From: CAZLNO01 sp964561005
GTDB taxonomy: Bacteria; Pseudomonadota; Alphaproteobacteria; Kiloniellales; Rhodovibrionaceae
Direction: 5' to 3'
Length of the DNA stretch: 35,790 nucleotides
Assembly (NCBI GenBank): GCA_964561005.1
Contig: CAZLNO010000026.1
Location: forward strand, 1 to 35,790
Within the stretch, counting starts at the first letter, position 1. The number at the start of each line of letters is the position of its first letter. Of this stretch, positions 27,518 through 35,263 are shown in pieces. Position numbers and translations under genes: made by a program. The notes under the pieces are model-generated. The model was not told where the DNA came from and did not search any database. It saw only the letters and a list, made by a program, of their open reading frames with translations.

Positions 27518-27545
27518 CGGGGCGCGGGCTTCGGCCCGCGCCCCG
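27518..27545 (+). terminator. Hairpin after pnp with a TTCG loop
   Basis: A perfect 12-base-pair stem, CGGGGCGCGGGC (27518-27529) with GCCCGCGCCCCG (27534-27545), closed by the very stable TTCG tetraloop, 30 bases after the pnp stop. It is followed by AACGTTTCGG, with only a short T-stretch, so it may act as a 3'-end stabiliser or a weak-tract terminator. Confidence 0.6.
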
Positions 27546-27691
27546 AACGTTTCGGCGTCCCAGGCATCGCAGCCTTGCTCGCGGCGCGGGCGTGACGATC
27601 CTGAAACCTTGGGATGCCAGGATTGCCGCCGCGAATCCGGAATCGAGCCTTCCGGAAGTCGCGTTTTTCGTCCCCCCCTCTGGAGATCCCC

Positions 27692-28438
27692 ATGACCCGC
27701 AGCGGCACCTTCCATCTGCCGCCCCTGATGGGTCACCGGGGCGCCGCCGCCCTGGCCCCGGAGAACACCCTGGCGGGCCTCGCCGCCGCGCGGGACGCCG
27801 GCTGTACATGGATCGAGGTCGACGTCATGCTCTCGCGCGATGGCGTGCCGGTACTCCACCACGACCATTCCCTGCGTCGGACGGCCGGACTGAAGCGGCG
27901 GCTGGAGAAGCTGGCCGCGGCCGAACTGGGGACCGTCGATGTCGGCGGCGGCTTCGGCCCGGCCTTCGCGGGCGAGCGGATCCCCACGCTGGCGCAGGCG
28001 ATCAACCGCCTGAAATCCCACGACCTCGGCCTGAACCTGGAGATCAAGCCGGCCTCGGGCCGGGAGCGCGCGACGGCGGCGGCGGCGATCGAGGTTCTGC
28101 GCGCGCACTGGCCCGACGCCGGCGACCGCCTGATGCTGTCCTCGTTCCGTAGCGCCTGCCTGGTCGAGGCGCGCCGCCTCGCGCCGGAGATTCCCCGCGC
28201 CTTGATCGCCCACCGCGCGCCGCAACACTGGCGGGACCTGCTGGACGAGCTGGACTGCGTGTCGCTCCACCTGAGCCGCAGCCACCTCACCGCCGCCCGC
28301 GCCGGCGCGATCCGCGAGGCCGGCTACGGCCTGGCGATCTATACCGTCAACGATTCGGTGGAGGCCGAGACCTTCCGCCGCTGGGGCGCCAACTGCATCA
28401 TCACGGATTCGCCCGACGTGGTGCGCGCGTCGGTGTAG
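27692..28438 (+). CDS. ugpQ: Glycerophosphodiester phosphodiesterase
   Basis: 248 residues of the GDPD TIM-barrel family. Catalytic HRG in GHRGAAALAPENT (about 13-25), metal-binding WIEVDVMLSRDGVPVLHHDHSL, NLEIKP, and the C-terminal YTVNDSVEAETFRRWGANCIITDSPDVV (each quoted in part). Splits glycerophosphodiesters into glycerol-3-phosphate and an alcohol. No signal peptide, so the cytosolic UgpQ type is more likely than periplasmic GlpQ. ATG 27692 follows GGAG by six bases. Convergent with fabI, seven bases apart; no substrate transporter is adjacent. Confidence 0.88.
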   Translation: MTRSGTFHLPPLMGHRGAAALAPENTLAGLAAARDAGCTWIEVDVMLSRDGVPVLHHDHSLRRTAGLKRRLEKLAAAELGTVDVGGGFGPAFAGERIPTLAQAINRLKSHDLGLNLEIKPASGRERATAAAAIEVLRAHWPDAGDRLMLSSFRSACLVEARRLAPEIPRALIAHRAPQHWRDLLDELDCVSLHLSRSHLTAARAGAIREAGYGLAIYTVNDSVEAETFRRWGANCIITDSPDVVRASV

Positions 28439-28445
28439 GAAAGCG

Positions 28446-29279
28446 TTACTTCGAGCCGCCGTTGTTATCGCGGCGGGTGTTGACGCGGCTGGGATGGGGC
28501 ATGGCGACGGCGTGATAGCCGCCGTCGACGTGGTGCACCTCGCCGGTGACACCCTCGGCCAGATCGCTGACCAGATAGAGGCCGGCGGCGCCCACCTCGT
28601 CGAGCTCGACGTTGCGGTGCAGCGGCGCCTGCTCGGCGCTCCAGCGGAACACGAAGCGCGCGTCGGCGATGGCCGAGCCCGCCAGGGTACGCATCGGCCC
28701 GGCGGAGACCGCGTTCACCCGGATGCCGTCGGGGCCCAGGTCGGCGGCCAGATAGCGCACCGAGGCCTCCAGCGCCGCCTTGGCCACGCCCATGACGTTG
28801 TAGTTCGGCGCCACGCGCTCCGCGCCCAGGTAGGTCAGCGTCAGCAGGCTGCCGCCCTCGCGCATCAGCGGCGCGGCGCGCTGGGCGACGGCGGTGAAGG
28901 AATAGCAGGAGATCGACAGCGTGTGCCGGAAGTTCTCCCGCGTGGTGTTCATGTACTTGCCCTTGAGCTGCGCCTTGTCCGAGTAGGCGATGGCGTGGAC
29001 CACGAAGTCCAGCCGGTCCCAGCGCTCGCGCAAGGTCTCGAAGGCGCGGTCCAGCGCCATGTCGTCGGCGACGTCGCAGGGCAGCAGAAAGTCGCTGCCC
29101 AGCGATTCGGCCAGCGGCTCCACGCGGCGGGCGAAGGACTCGTTCTGGTAGGTGAAGGCCAACTCGGCGCCTTGCGCCGCCGCGGCCTTGGCGACGCCCC
29201 AGGCGATCGACTTCTCGTTCGCCACGCCCATGATCAGGCCGCGTCGGCCTGCCAGCAGTCCCCCCCTACCCGTCGTCAT
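28446..29279 (-). CDS. fabI: Enoyl-[acyl-carrier-protein] reductase FabI
   Basis: 277 residues, short-chain dehydrogenase fold of the NADH-dependent FabI type. GLIMGVANEKSIAWGVAK at the dinucleotide site, and the catalytic set Y150, Y160, K167 (LTYLGAERVAPNYNVMGVAK region). Performs the last reduction of each fatty acid elongation cycle; the triclosan target. Third gene of the fabA-fabB-fabI operon; the Arg/Asn-rich tail is short. GAGAGGGA precedes ATG 29279. Confidence 0.95.
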   Translation of the reverse strand: MTTGRGGLLAGRRGLIMGVANEKSIAWGVAKAAAAQGAELAFTYQNESFARRVEPLAESLGSDFLLPCDVADDMALDRAFETLRERWDRLDFVVHAIAYSDKAQLKGKYMNTTRENFRHTLSISCYSFTAVAQRAAPLMREGGSLLTLTYLGAERVAPNYNVMGVAKAALEASVRYLAADLGPDGIRVNAVSAGPMRTLAGSAIADARFVFRWSAEQAPLHRNVELDEVGAAGLYLVSDLAEGVTGEVHHVDGGYHAVAMPHPSRVNTRRDNNGGSK

Positions 29280-29345
29280 TCCGTGGTCGTCCCTCTCCGT
29301 GAGACCTGTGGATCGCCGTTCCGCTCCGGCACGCGCCGGAGCCTG

Positions 29346-30566
29346 CTAGTCCTCGAACCGCCGGAATGCCAGGGTGCAGTTCGTGCCGCCGAAGCCGAAG
29401 CTGTTCGAGATCACGCACTGGAGCCCGGCGTTGTCGCGGCGCTCGGTCACCACCGGCGCGTCCCCCGCCTCGGGGTCCAGCGTCTCCACGTTGATAGAGG
29501 GCGCGATGAAGTCGTGCTCCAGCATCAGCAGGGAGTAGATCGCCTCCTGTACGCCGGCGGCGCCCTGGGCGTGGCCGGTCAGCGACTTGGTGGAGGAGAT
29601 CGGCGGCATGGCGTCGCCGAATACTTCGCGGATGGCGCGCAGCTCGGTGATGTCGCCGGTCGGGGTGGAGGTGCCGTGGGCGTTGATGTAGTCGACGCGC
29701 GTGTCGCGCAGGCCCTGGGTCGCCAGCTTCATGCAGCGCACCGCGCCCTCGCCGGAGGGCGCCACCATGTCGTCGCCGTCCGAGGTGGCGCCGTAGCCCA
29801 CCAGCTCGCCGTAGATCCTGGCGCCGCGCGCCTTCGCGTGCTCCAGCTCCTCCAGGACGACGATGCCGCCGCCGCCGGAGATGACGAAGCCGTCGCGGTC
29901 CTTGTCATAGGCGCGCGAGGCCTTCTCCGGGCGGTCGTTGTAGTGGCTGGACAGCGCGCCCATCGCGTCGAACAGCATGGACAGCGTCCAGTGCAGCTCC
30001 TCGCCGCCGCCGGCAAAGACGATATCCTGCTTGCCGAGCTGGATCTGCTCCGCCGCGTTGCCGATGCAGTGCGCGCTGGTCGAACAGGCCGAGGAGATCG
30101 AGTAGCTGAGCCCCTTGATGCGGAAGGCCGTGGCCAGATTCGCCGAGTTCGTCGAGGACATGCAGCGCGGCACCATGTAGGGGCCGATCCGCTTCACCCC
30201 CTTCTCGCGCGCGATGTCGGCCGCGGCCACCTGGTTCGAGGTGGAAGGACCGCCGGAGCCGACGACCAGGCCCGTGCGCTCGTTGGAGACGTCGTGCGTC
30301 TCCAGACCGGCGTCGGCGATCGCCTCCTGCATGGCGATGTAGCTGAAGGCCGCGCCGTCGCCCATGAAGCGCCGCAGCTTGCGGTCGACATGCTCGGCGA
30401 CGTCCAGCTTGATGACCCCGTGGACCTGGCTGCGGAAGCCGCGCTCGGCATACGCCTCCGCGAAGGTCACGCCCGAGCGCCCCGCCCGCAGGGCCTCCAC
30501 CACCTCGTGCTTGTTGTTGCCGATACTGGAGACGACCCCCAGCCCGGTCACCACGACCCGTCGCAT
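29346..30566 (-). CDS. fabB: Beta-ketoacyl-ACP synthase I FabB
   Basis: 406 residues of the thiolase fold with the Cys-His-His triad: C161 (SSACSTSAHC), H297 (NAHGTSTPTGD) and H332 (SLTGHAQGAAG). Its place directly after fabA, and the length near 406, indicate the FabB type that elongates unsaturated intermediates rather than FabF. GAGGCGGAG precedes ATG 30566. It starts 24 bases after the fabA stop. Confidence 0.95.
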   Translation of the reverse strand: MRRVVVTGLGVVSSIGNNKHEVVEALRAGRSGVTFAEAYAERGFRSQVHGVIKLDVAEHVDRKLRRFMGDGAAFSYIAMQEAIADAGLETHDVSNERTGLVVGSGGPSTSNQVAAADIAREKGVKRIGPYMVPRCMSSTNSANLATAFRIKGLSYSISSACSTSAHCIGNAAEQIQLGKQDIVFAGGGEELHWTLSMLFDAMGALSSHYNDRPEKASRAYDKDRDGFVISGGGGIVVLEELEHAKARGARIYGELVGYGATSDGDDMVAPSGEGAVRCMKLATQGLRDTRVDYINAHGTSTPTGDITELRAIREVFGDAMPPISSTKSLTGHAQGAAGVQEAIYSLLMLEHDFIAPSINVETLDPEAGDAPVVTERRDNAGLQCVISNSFGFGGTNCTLAFRRFED

Positions 30567-30590
30567 CTCCGCCTCGTCGCTTGCGTTCGT

Positions 30591-31133
30591 TCAGGCACCC
30601 TGCGCCTGGGCCTGCGCCATCGTGAACAGTCCCACGCGAAGGTCCTTGGCGGTGTAGGCGGTCTTGCCGTCCACCTCCATCTCCCCGTCGGCGATCCCCA
30701 TCACCAGCTTGCGCATGATGACGCGCTTCAGGTTCAGGCGATAGACCACCTTCCTGGCGGTCGGCAGGACCTGGTCGGCCATCTTGACCTCGCCCACGCC
30801 CAGCGCGCGCCCGCGTCCCGGCGCGCCCAGCCAGCCGAGGAAGAACCCGAGAAGCTGCCACATCGCGTCCAGGCCGAGGGCGCCGGGCATGACGGGATCG
30901 TTTTCGAAGTGGCAGTCGAAGAACCAGAGGTCCGGCTTGATGTCGAGCGAGGCGACCACCTCGCCCTTGCCGTTCTCCCCGCCGTCCTCGATGATCCTGT
31001 CGATCCGGTCGAACATCAGCATCGGCGGCAGAGGCAACTGTGCGTTCCCCGGTCCGAAGAGCTCGCCGTGGCCGCAGCGCAGCAGATCCTCGTAATCGTA
31101 GCTGTTCTTGCGATCGTTCACCGGCTCGTTCAT
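30591..31133 (-). CDS. fabA: 3-hydroxydecanoyl-ACP dehydratase/isomerase FabA
   Basis: 180 residues. Hot-dog fold with catalytic H75 and D89 in WFFDCHFENDPVMPGALGLDAMWQLLGF (quoted in part), and PMLMFDRID near the start. Dehydrates 3-hydroxydecanoyl-ACP and isomerises trans-2 to cis-3-decenoyl-ACP, the branch point for unsaturated fatty acids in the anaerobic pathway. ATG 31133 gives the family start; the open frame upstream runs through non-coding promoter sequence. Divergent from irr, the conserved alphaproteobacterial neighbour. Confidence 0.95.
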   Translation of the reverse strand: MNEPVNDRKNSYDYEDLLRCGHGELFGPGNAQLPLPPMLMFDRIDRIIEDGGENGKGEVVASLDIKPDLWFFDCHFENDPVMPGALGLDAMWQLLGFFLGWLGAPGRGRALGVGEVKMADQVLPTARKVVYRLNLKRVIMRKLVMGIADGEMEVDGKTAYTAKDLRVGLFTMAQAQAQGA

Positions 31134-31221
31134 GCTTCGATGCAAGGCCCCTGCTCTTGTCGTTGCGTTCCCGGCGCGCCCGCGCGGCGGCCTGTCCGTT
31201 TCTCTTGCGGCTCGGCGGCGG

Positions 31222-31249
31222 ACTATAACACAGCCCCGATCTCTCCAAA
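31222..31249 (-). promoter_or_regulatory. Candidate promoter of fabA-fabB-fabI
   Basis: Reading the minus strand, TATAGT (31222-31227) preceded by TGTGT is a good -10; a TTTGGA/TTGGAG -35 lies at 31243-31249 with 15-16 bases between. Predicted start about 31215, giving a leader near 80 bases. Confidence 0.4.
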
Positions 31250-31353
31250 GCACGGCGTACAGGATCGCGCCGCGCGGAGCAAGGGCCCGACCGGCCCTGG
31301 CCGCGCAAAGGGGGTGCCGCGGCACCGCTCCCAAGCGGTTGGTGGCTGCGATC

Positions 31354-31377
31354 CATTCTTGAAATCATTCCAGAAAA
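31354..31377. promoter_or_regulatory. Tandem TTC-N2-GAA elements between fabA and irr
   Basis: Two 12-base units, 31354-31365 and 31366-31377, each CATTC-N2-GAAA-N. Each holds TTC-N2-GAA (31356-31363 and 31368-31375), spaced one helical turn apart. They lie between the promoters of the divergent irr and fabA genes, in an AT-rich patch, so they could serve either gene. Confidence 0.45.
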
Positions 31378-31400
31378 TCCACCATCCGCCTGTTTTTGCT

Positions 31401-31429
31401 CTTTATAAAGACCGATAAGGCGTTATATA
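31401..31429 (+). promoter_or_regulatory. irr promoter region with dyad CTTTATAAAG
   Basis: A perfect ten-base palindrome CTTTATAAAG (31401-31410) is followed at 31424-31429 by TATATA, a good -10. With 17-base spacing the -35 would be CTTTAT, inside the palindrome, so a protein binding the dyad would compete with polymerase. The -35 itself is a poor match. The rest of the 318-base fabA-irr gap contains no gene. Confidence 0.4.
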
Positions 31430-31451
31430 CACGGATTGGAGATCCTGCCGC

Positions 31452-31916
31452 ATGGCGATCTCGCGGACGGCCACCAGCAAGAGCAGCGGGTATTCGATGG
31501 CACAGGCGCGGCATGACAGCGACGTGATCGAGCGGGTGAAGCACGCCGGCCTTCGCCCGACCCGTCAGCGCGTGGCGCTTGCGCGGCTGCTGTTCCAGAA
31601 CCGCGATCGCCATGTGACGGCGGAGCAGCTCCACGGCGAGGCGCGTGCGGCGGACATGCCTGTCTCGCTGGCCACGGTGTACAACGCGCTGCACCAGTTC
31701 ACCCGCGCCGGCCTGCTGCGCGAGGTGGTGGTGGAGCCGGGCCGATCGTACTTCGACACCAACATCAGCGACCATCACCACTTCTATTACGAGGACAGCG
31801 GCCAGCTCCAGGACATCCCGGCCGAGCAGGTGAAGCTGGCGGAGCTGCCCGAGGCGCCGGACGGCACCGAGGTCGACCGTGTCGACGTCATCATCCGGCT
31901 GCGCGAGAACGAGTAG
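31452..31916 (+). CDS. irr: Iron response regulator Irr (Fur family)
   Basis: 154 residues. Winged helix (about 22-90, GLRPTRQRVALARLLF, SLATVYNALHQFTRAGLL) and dimerisation domain with the Irr-specific HHH (H108-H110) in NISDHHHFYYEDSGQLQDIP. Irr senses haem status and controls iron and haem genes in Alphaproteobacteria. The N-terminal GCPWHD-type haem motif of Bradyrhizobium Irr is absent, so haem would act at the HHH site, as in Rhizobium. GGAG (31437-31440) precedes ATG 31452. Divergent from fabA. Confidence 0.93.
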   Translation: MAISRTATSKSSGYSMAQARHDSDVIERVKHAGLRPTRQRVALARLLFQNRDRHVTAEQLHGEARAADMPVSLATVYNALHQFTRAGLLREVVVEPGRSYFDTNISDHHHFYYEDSGQLQDIPAEQVKLAELPEAPDGTEVDRVDVIIRLRENE

Positions 31917-31936
31917 GGCGCGCGGCGGGCGTCGAC

Positions 31937-31957
31937 GGCAGGCTGCTCAAGCCTGCC
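31937..31957. repeat. Hairpin repeat after irr, first element
   Basis: GGCAGGCT (31937-31944) pairs with AGCCTGCC (31950-31957) around GCTCA, followed by CTACG. There is no T-run. Its form resembles small palindromic intergenic repeats common in Alphaproteobacteria. It lies between convergent genes and could also help termination. Confidence 0.5.
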
Positions 31958-31981
31958 CTACGCAACTCTCGGAAGGGGGAG

Positions 31982-31999
31982 GGCACGCTTCAGCGTGCC
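31982..31999. repeat. Hairpin repeat after irr, second element
   Basis: GGCACGCT (31982-31989) and AGCGTGCC (31992-31999) form a near-perfect palindrome with a two-base centre, ending seven bases before the stop of the SH3-like gene. No T-run on either side within the convergent gap. Confidence 0.5.
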
Positions 32000-32005
32000 G
32001 GATTC

Positions 32006-32521
32006 CTACTCCAGCGTCTCCCCGTTATACACGCCATAGACCCCCTCGCGCGGCAGCCACCCCGTGTGGTCGCCGAAATCGACCCGACAGTAAGAGGATT
32101 CGCAGCGCTCCAGCGCGCCAATCGCGCCCGGCTGCACCAGGGCGACGGGGCCGGCCTCGGGCGTGGGGTCGGCCAGCAGCATGCGTGGCGCCTCGCCCTG
32201 CACCCGGGCGGTGCGCTTGCCCTGCAGCATCACCGCGTGGACCCAGCCGAGCGTGCCGTCCCAGGCGCGGATCTGCCGCCAGGCCTTGAACTCGTCGACC
32301 ACCTCGACCGGCAGGCCGCGGCGGCGGTACACCCATTCCACCGGATAGCGCAGGCCGGGCCCGGCACGCAGGTTCACCTCGTCGGCGCGCAGCGAGACGA
32401 AGCGCGGGACCGGCAGCCCGGTGCTCTCCCCCGCCTCCCGCCCTTGCGCGCGCGCGCCCGACACCGCCGGACCCAGGAGGGCCAGGCAGAGCAGGGCGGC
32501 GATCAGGCGGGTCATCGGCAT
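32006..32521 (-). CDS. Secreted SH3-like domain protein
   Basis: 171 residues with a signal peptide (about 1-26, MPMTRLIAALLCLALLG..., cleavage after ARA). The mature part is a bacterial SH3 domain pair: RADEVNLRAGPGLRYPVEWVYRRRGLPVEVVDEFKAWRQIRAWDGTLGWVHAVMLQGKRT (quoted only to show the NLRAGPG and GWVH hallmarks) and a second repeat around CRVDFGDHTGWLPREGVYGVY. Such proteins bind peptidoglycan or other envelope partners; no enzyme motif is visible. ATG 32521 follows GGAAG by eight bases; ATG 32515 is an alternative. It is a conserved neighbour type of the 2-hydroxyacid dehydrogenase in Alphaproteobacteria, with which it is divergent. Confidence 0.85.
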   Translation of the reverse strand: MPMTRLIAALLCLALLGPAVSGARAQGREAGESTGLPVPRFVSLRADEVNLRAGPGLRYPVEWVYRRRGLPVEVVDEFKAWRQIRAWDGTLGWVHAVMLQGKRTARVQGEAPRMLLADPTPEAGPVALVQPGAIGALERCESSYCRVDFGDHTGWLPREGVYGVYNGETLE

Positions 32522-32722
32522 GCGGCGGCGGCTTCCGGCGGTGCGCGCGACTCGAAGTTCCTCCACTCGGGAGACGGCGTATCCCGGCCATGCCCAGGGG
32601 TCAAGCGCCGCCGCGCGTTCGGCGTGCCCGCCCGCTCTGGACAACCCCCCGGCGGACTGCTATGGCAACCACGTCGCGCAAAGCCGCGCCCGTCTCCAGC
32701 CTAGCGACCAGAGGATGGCCGC

Positions 32723-33712
32723 ATGCCCCAGAAGCGAAAGCCCGTCGTCGTCGTCACACGCCGGCTCCCCGACGTCATCGAGACGCGGATGATGGAGCTT
32801 TTCGACGCCCGCCTGAACCTCGACGATCACCCGATGTCGCAGCAGGAGCTGATCGAGGCGGCGAAGACCGCGGACATCCTGGTGCCGACGGTGACCGACC
32901 GCATCGACGCGGGCGTGCTCTCGCAGGCCGGGGCGAATCTAAAGCTGATCGCCTCCTTCGGCACCGGCGTCGACCACATCGACCTGAAGACGGCGCGCCA
33001 GCGCGGCATCACGGTCACCAACACCCCCGGCGTGCTGACCGAGGACACCGCCGACATGACGATGGCGCTGATCCTGGCCGTGGCCCGCCGGCTGACCGAG
33101 GGCGAGCGGCTGGTGCGTTCGGGCGACTGGAAGGGTTGGAGCCCCACGCACATGCTCGGCCACCGCCTTTGGGGCAAGCGCCTGGGCATCGTGGGCATGG
33201 GCCGCATCGGCCAGGCGCTGGCCCGGCGGGGACGCGGCTTCGGGCTGTCGATCCACTACCACAACCGCCGCCGGGTGCACGAGGACATCGAGACCGAGCT
33301 CGAGGCGACCTACTGGGACAGCCTGGACCAGATGCTGGCCCGCATGGACATCATCTCGGTCAACTGCCCGCACACCCCGGCCACCTTCCACCTGCTCAAC
33401 GCGCGGCGGCTGAAGCTGCTGCAGCCGCATGCGCTGATCGTCAACACCTCGCGCGGCGAGGTCATCGACGAGAACGCCATGACCCGCATGCTGGAGAAGG
33501 GCGAGCTGGCCGGCGCCGGCCTGGACGTCTTCGAGCACGAGCCGGCGGTCAGCCCCAAGCTGCTGAAGCTCGACAACGTGGTGCTGCTGCCGCACATGGG
33601 CTCGGCCACGATCGAGGGCCGCATCGCCATGGGCGAGAAGGTCATCATCAACTGCAAGACCTTCGTCGACGGCCACACCCCGCCCGACCGCGTGCTGGAG
33701 ACGATGTTCTAG
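32723..33712 (+). CDS. D-isomer-specific 2-hydroxyacid dehydrogenase (glyoxylate/hydroxypyruvate reductase-like)
   Basis: 329 residues. Rossmann motif GIVGMGRIGQALARRG (about 153-168), substrate and catalytic positions in FGTGVDHID, NTSRGEVIDENA (Arg), DVFEHEP (Glu) and LLPHMGSATIEGR (His). The NRRR after the second strand of the nucleotide fold favours NADPH. Family members reduce glyoxylate or hydroxypyruvate; the exact substrate cannot be told. AGAGGA (32710-32715) precedes ATG 32723. Convergent with cfa. Confidence 0.87.
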   Translation: MPQKRKPVVVVTRRLPDVIETRMMELFDARLNLDDHPMSQQELIEAAKTADILVPTVTDRIDAGVLSQAGANLKLIASFGTGVDHIDLKTARQRGITVTNTPGVLTEDTADMTMALILAVARRLTEGERLVRSGDWKGWSPTHMLGHRLWGKRLGIVGMGRIGQALARRGRGFGLSIHYHNRRRVHEDIETELEATYWDSLDQMLARMDIISVNCPHTPATFHLLNARRLKLLQPHALIVNTSRGEVIDENAMTRMLEKGELAGAGLDVFEHEPAVSPKLLKLDNVVLLPHMGSATIEGRIAMGEKVIINCKTFVDGHTPPDRVLETMF

Positions 33713-33781
33713 GCGCGCCGTCGATGCGTCGGCGTGATTCCGGAGTTCAGGTGGCGCTCCCACCGTCGCTGATCGTTGGAC

Positions 33782-34990
33782 TCACAGCGCCGCCTCCGCC
33801 TGGCGCTCGGCGTCCACGATGTAGTCGCGCGTGATCGGCACGGCGTCCAGGCGCCGGGAGAGCTGCATCTGGAACACCATGTTGGTGCGCCGGCGGAAAC
33901 CGACCTCGCAGAGCGCCAGATAAAATTCCCACATGCGGCAGAAGCGTTCGTCGTAGAGCGCCTTGACCTCCTCGCGACGCGCCAGGAAGCGCGCGCGCCA
34001 GTGGCGCAGGGTGTCGGCATAGTGCAGCCGCAGGATCTCCACGTCGGCGATGCACAGACCCGTGTGCTCGACCGCGGCGAAGACCTCCGACAGCGCGGGC
34101 AGGTCGGCGCCGGGGAAGATGTACTTGCGCATGAAGGGATTGATCGGCGCCGGCGTGTCCGCGTAGCCGATCGAGTGGATCAGCGCGACGCCGTCCTCGC
34201 TCAGCAGATCGCGGATGCGGGTGAAGAACTCCCTGTAGTTCCGCTTGCCGACGTGCTCGAACATCCCGACCGAGACGATGCGGTCGAAGGGGCCGTCCAC
34301 CTCGCGGTAGTCCCGCAGCTCGAAGCGCACGCGCCCGGCGGCCGGCGACTCGGCCGCCCGCTGGCAGCTATGGCGATACTGCTCGACGCTGAGGGTGACG
34401 CCGGTAACATCCGCCCCGAACGCCTCGGCCAGATAAAGACCCAGGCCGCCCCAGCCGGAGCCGATGTCGAGCACTTTCAGCCCGCCGCCGTCCAGGCGCA
34501 ATTTCGCGGCGATATGACGTTTCTTGTCCGCCTGCGCCGTCTCCAGGCTCGCGTCCGGGTGCTTGAAGTAGGCGCAGGAATACTGGCGGTCGCGGTCGAG
34601 GAAGATGTCGTAGAGCGCGGCGGACAGATCGTAGTGGTGCGCCACGTTGCGCCGCGCCCGGGCGACGGGATTGGCCTGCTTCAGTCCCTTGCCGAGGCGT
34701 TCCAGCAGGGCCATCCAGGCGCCGCCCTGCGCGCTGTCGTAATTCCGCGCCACGATGTCCAGGAAGTCGTAGAGGCTGCCCTCCTCGATCACCAGCCGGC
34801 CGTCCATGTAGGCCTCGCCGACCGACAGCGCGGGATTGAGCGCCAGGGTGTATTCGCTGGTCTTCGAGGTCAGGCGCAGCGTGACCTCCGGCGGCGAGCC
34901 GTCGCCGATGGTTTCGCGGCGGCCGGCGGAATCGATCAGGCAGAGGCTGCCATCGCGAACGATGGCCTTGAGAAGGGTGCTGAACGCCAT
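33782..34990 (-). CDS. cfa: Cyclopropane-fatty-acyl-phospholipid synthase
   Basis: 402 residues. N-terminal lipid-binding part (about 1-125, VGEAYMDGRLVIEEGSLYDFL), then the SAM methyltransferase domain with NVAHHYDLSAALYDIFLD, VLDIGSGWGGLGLYLAE, VTLSVEQ and the MFEHVGKRNYREFF segment with its catalytic Glu/His surroundings. Adds a methylene group from SAM across cis double bonds of membrane phospholipids, the products of fabA-fabB. ATG 34990 (MAFSTLLKAIVRDG) is chosen; an ATG at 35092 would add a Cys/Arg-rich stretch unlike the family. The Shine-Dalgarno is weak. Divergent from hsp20. Confidence 0.92.
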   Translation of the reverse strand: MAFSTLLKAIVRDGSLCLIDSAGRRETIGDGSPPEVTLRLTSKTSEYTLALNPALSVGEAYMDGRLVIEEGSLYDFLDIVARNYDSAQGGAWMALLERLGKGLKQANPVARARRNVAHHYDLSAALYDIFLDRDRQYSCAYFKHPDASLETAQADKKRHIAAKLRLDGGGLKVLDIGSGWGGLGLYLAEAFGADVTGVTLSVEQYRHSCQRAAESPAAGRVRFELRDYREVDGPFDRIVSVGMFEHVGKRNYREFFTRIRDLLSEDGVALIHSIGYADTPAPINPFMRKYIFPGADLPALSEVFAAVEHTGLCIADVEILRLHYADTLRHWRARFLARREEVKALYDERFCRMWEFYLALCEVGFRRRTNMVFQMQLSRRLDAVPITRDYIVDAERQAEAAL

Positions 34991-35056
34991 CGAGAAAATC
35001 CGAAGCTGACGAATTCGGCATCGGCGGTCCTTCCCGCCGCATCGCGCGCATGGTGA

Positions 35057-35077
35057 GCGAAACACCTGGGCGAAACA
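35057..35077. repeat. Direct repeat GCGAAACA upstream of cfa
   Basis: GCGAAACA occurs at 35057-35064 and 35070-35077, 13 bases apart, about 70-90 bases upstream of the cfa start on the opposite strand. It could be a regulator site; short repeats of this size can also arise by chance. Confidence 0.3.
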
Positions 35078-35141
35078 ATGGGGAAGGTTCATGTCCGCAG
35101 CCGCGGCCGGCCGCGCGGATCGCGCGGTGGCGTCGCAACCT

Positions 35142-35169
35142 CTTGAAATCGCCCGATGGCTTCCCAGGT
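35142..35169 (+). promoter_or_regulatory. Heat-shock (RpoH-type) promoter of hsp20
   Basis: CTTGAAA (35142-35148) matches the sigma-32 -35 exactly. After 13 bases comes TCCCAGGT (35162-35169), which fits five of seven defined positions of the CCCCATNT -10. The downstream gene is a small heat-shock protein, which supports the reading. Leader length would be about 90 bases. Confidence 0.6.
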
Positions 35170-35230
35170 TAGGGGTGAACTCGGACGAAACGGCAAGCGC
35201 TCAGGCTGTCTGGCCGTGGACGTCTGGCAA

Positions 35231-35260
35231 TGTCACTGGCTCTTGCGAAGGGAGGTGATA
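35231..35260 (+). promoter_or_regulatory. Hairpin sequestering the hsp20 ribosome-binding site (ROSE-like thermometer candidate)
   Basis: Bases 35231-35237 and 35240-35244 pair with 35254-35260 and 35248-35252 around a GCG loop: 12 pairs, three of them G-U, with a GG/A internal loop. The right strand contains all of GGGAGGTGAT, the Shine-Dalgarno. An imperfect, wobble-rich stem covering the ribosome-binding site of a small heat-shock gene is the hallmark of ROSE RNA thermometers in Alphaproteobacteria. Confidence 0.6.
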
Positions 35261-35263
35261 ACC

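Noticed and set aside
28494..31418. A 974-codon plus-strand open frame opposite fabI-fabB-fabA
   Set aside because: Same antisense GC effect; the minus strand carries complete fab enzymes with all catalytic residues.
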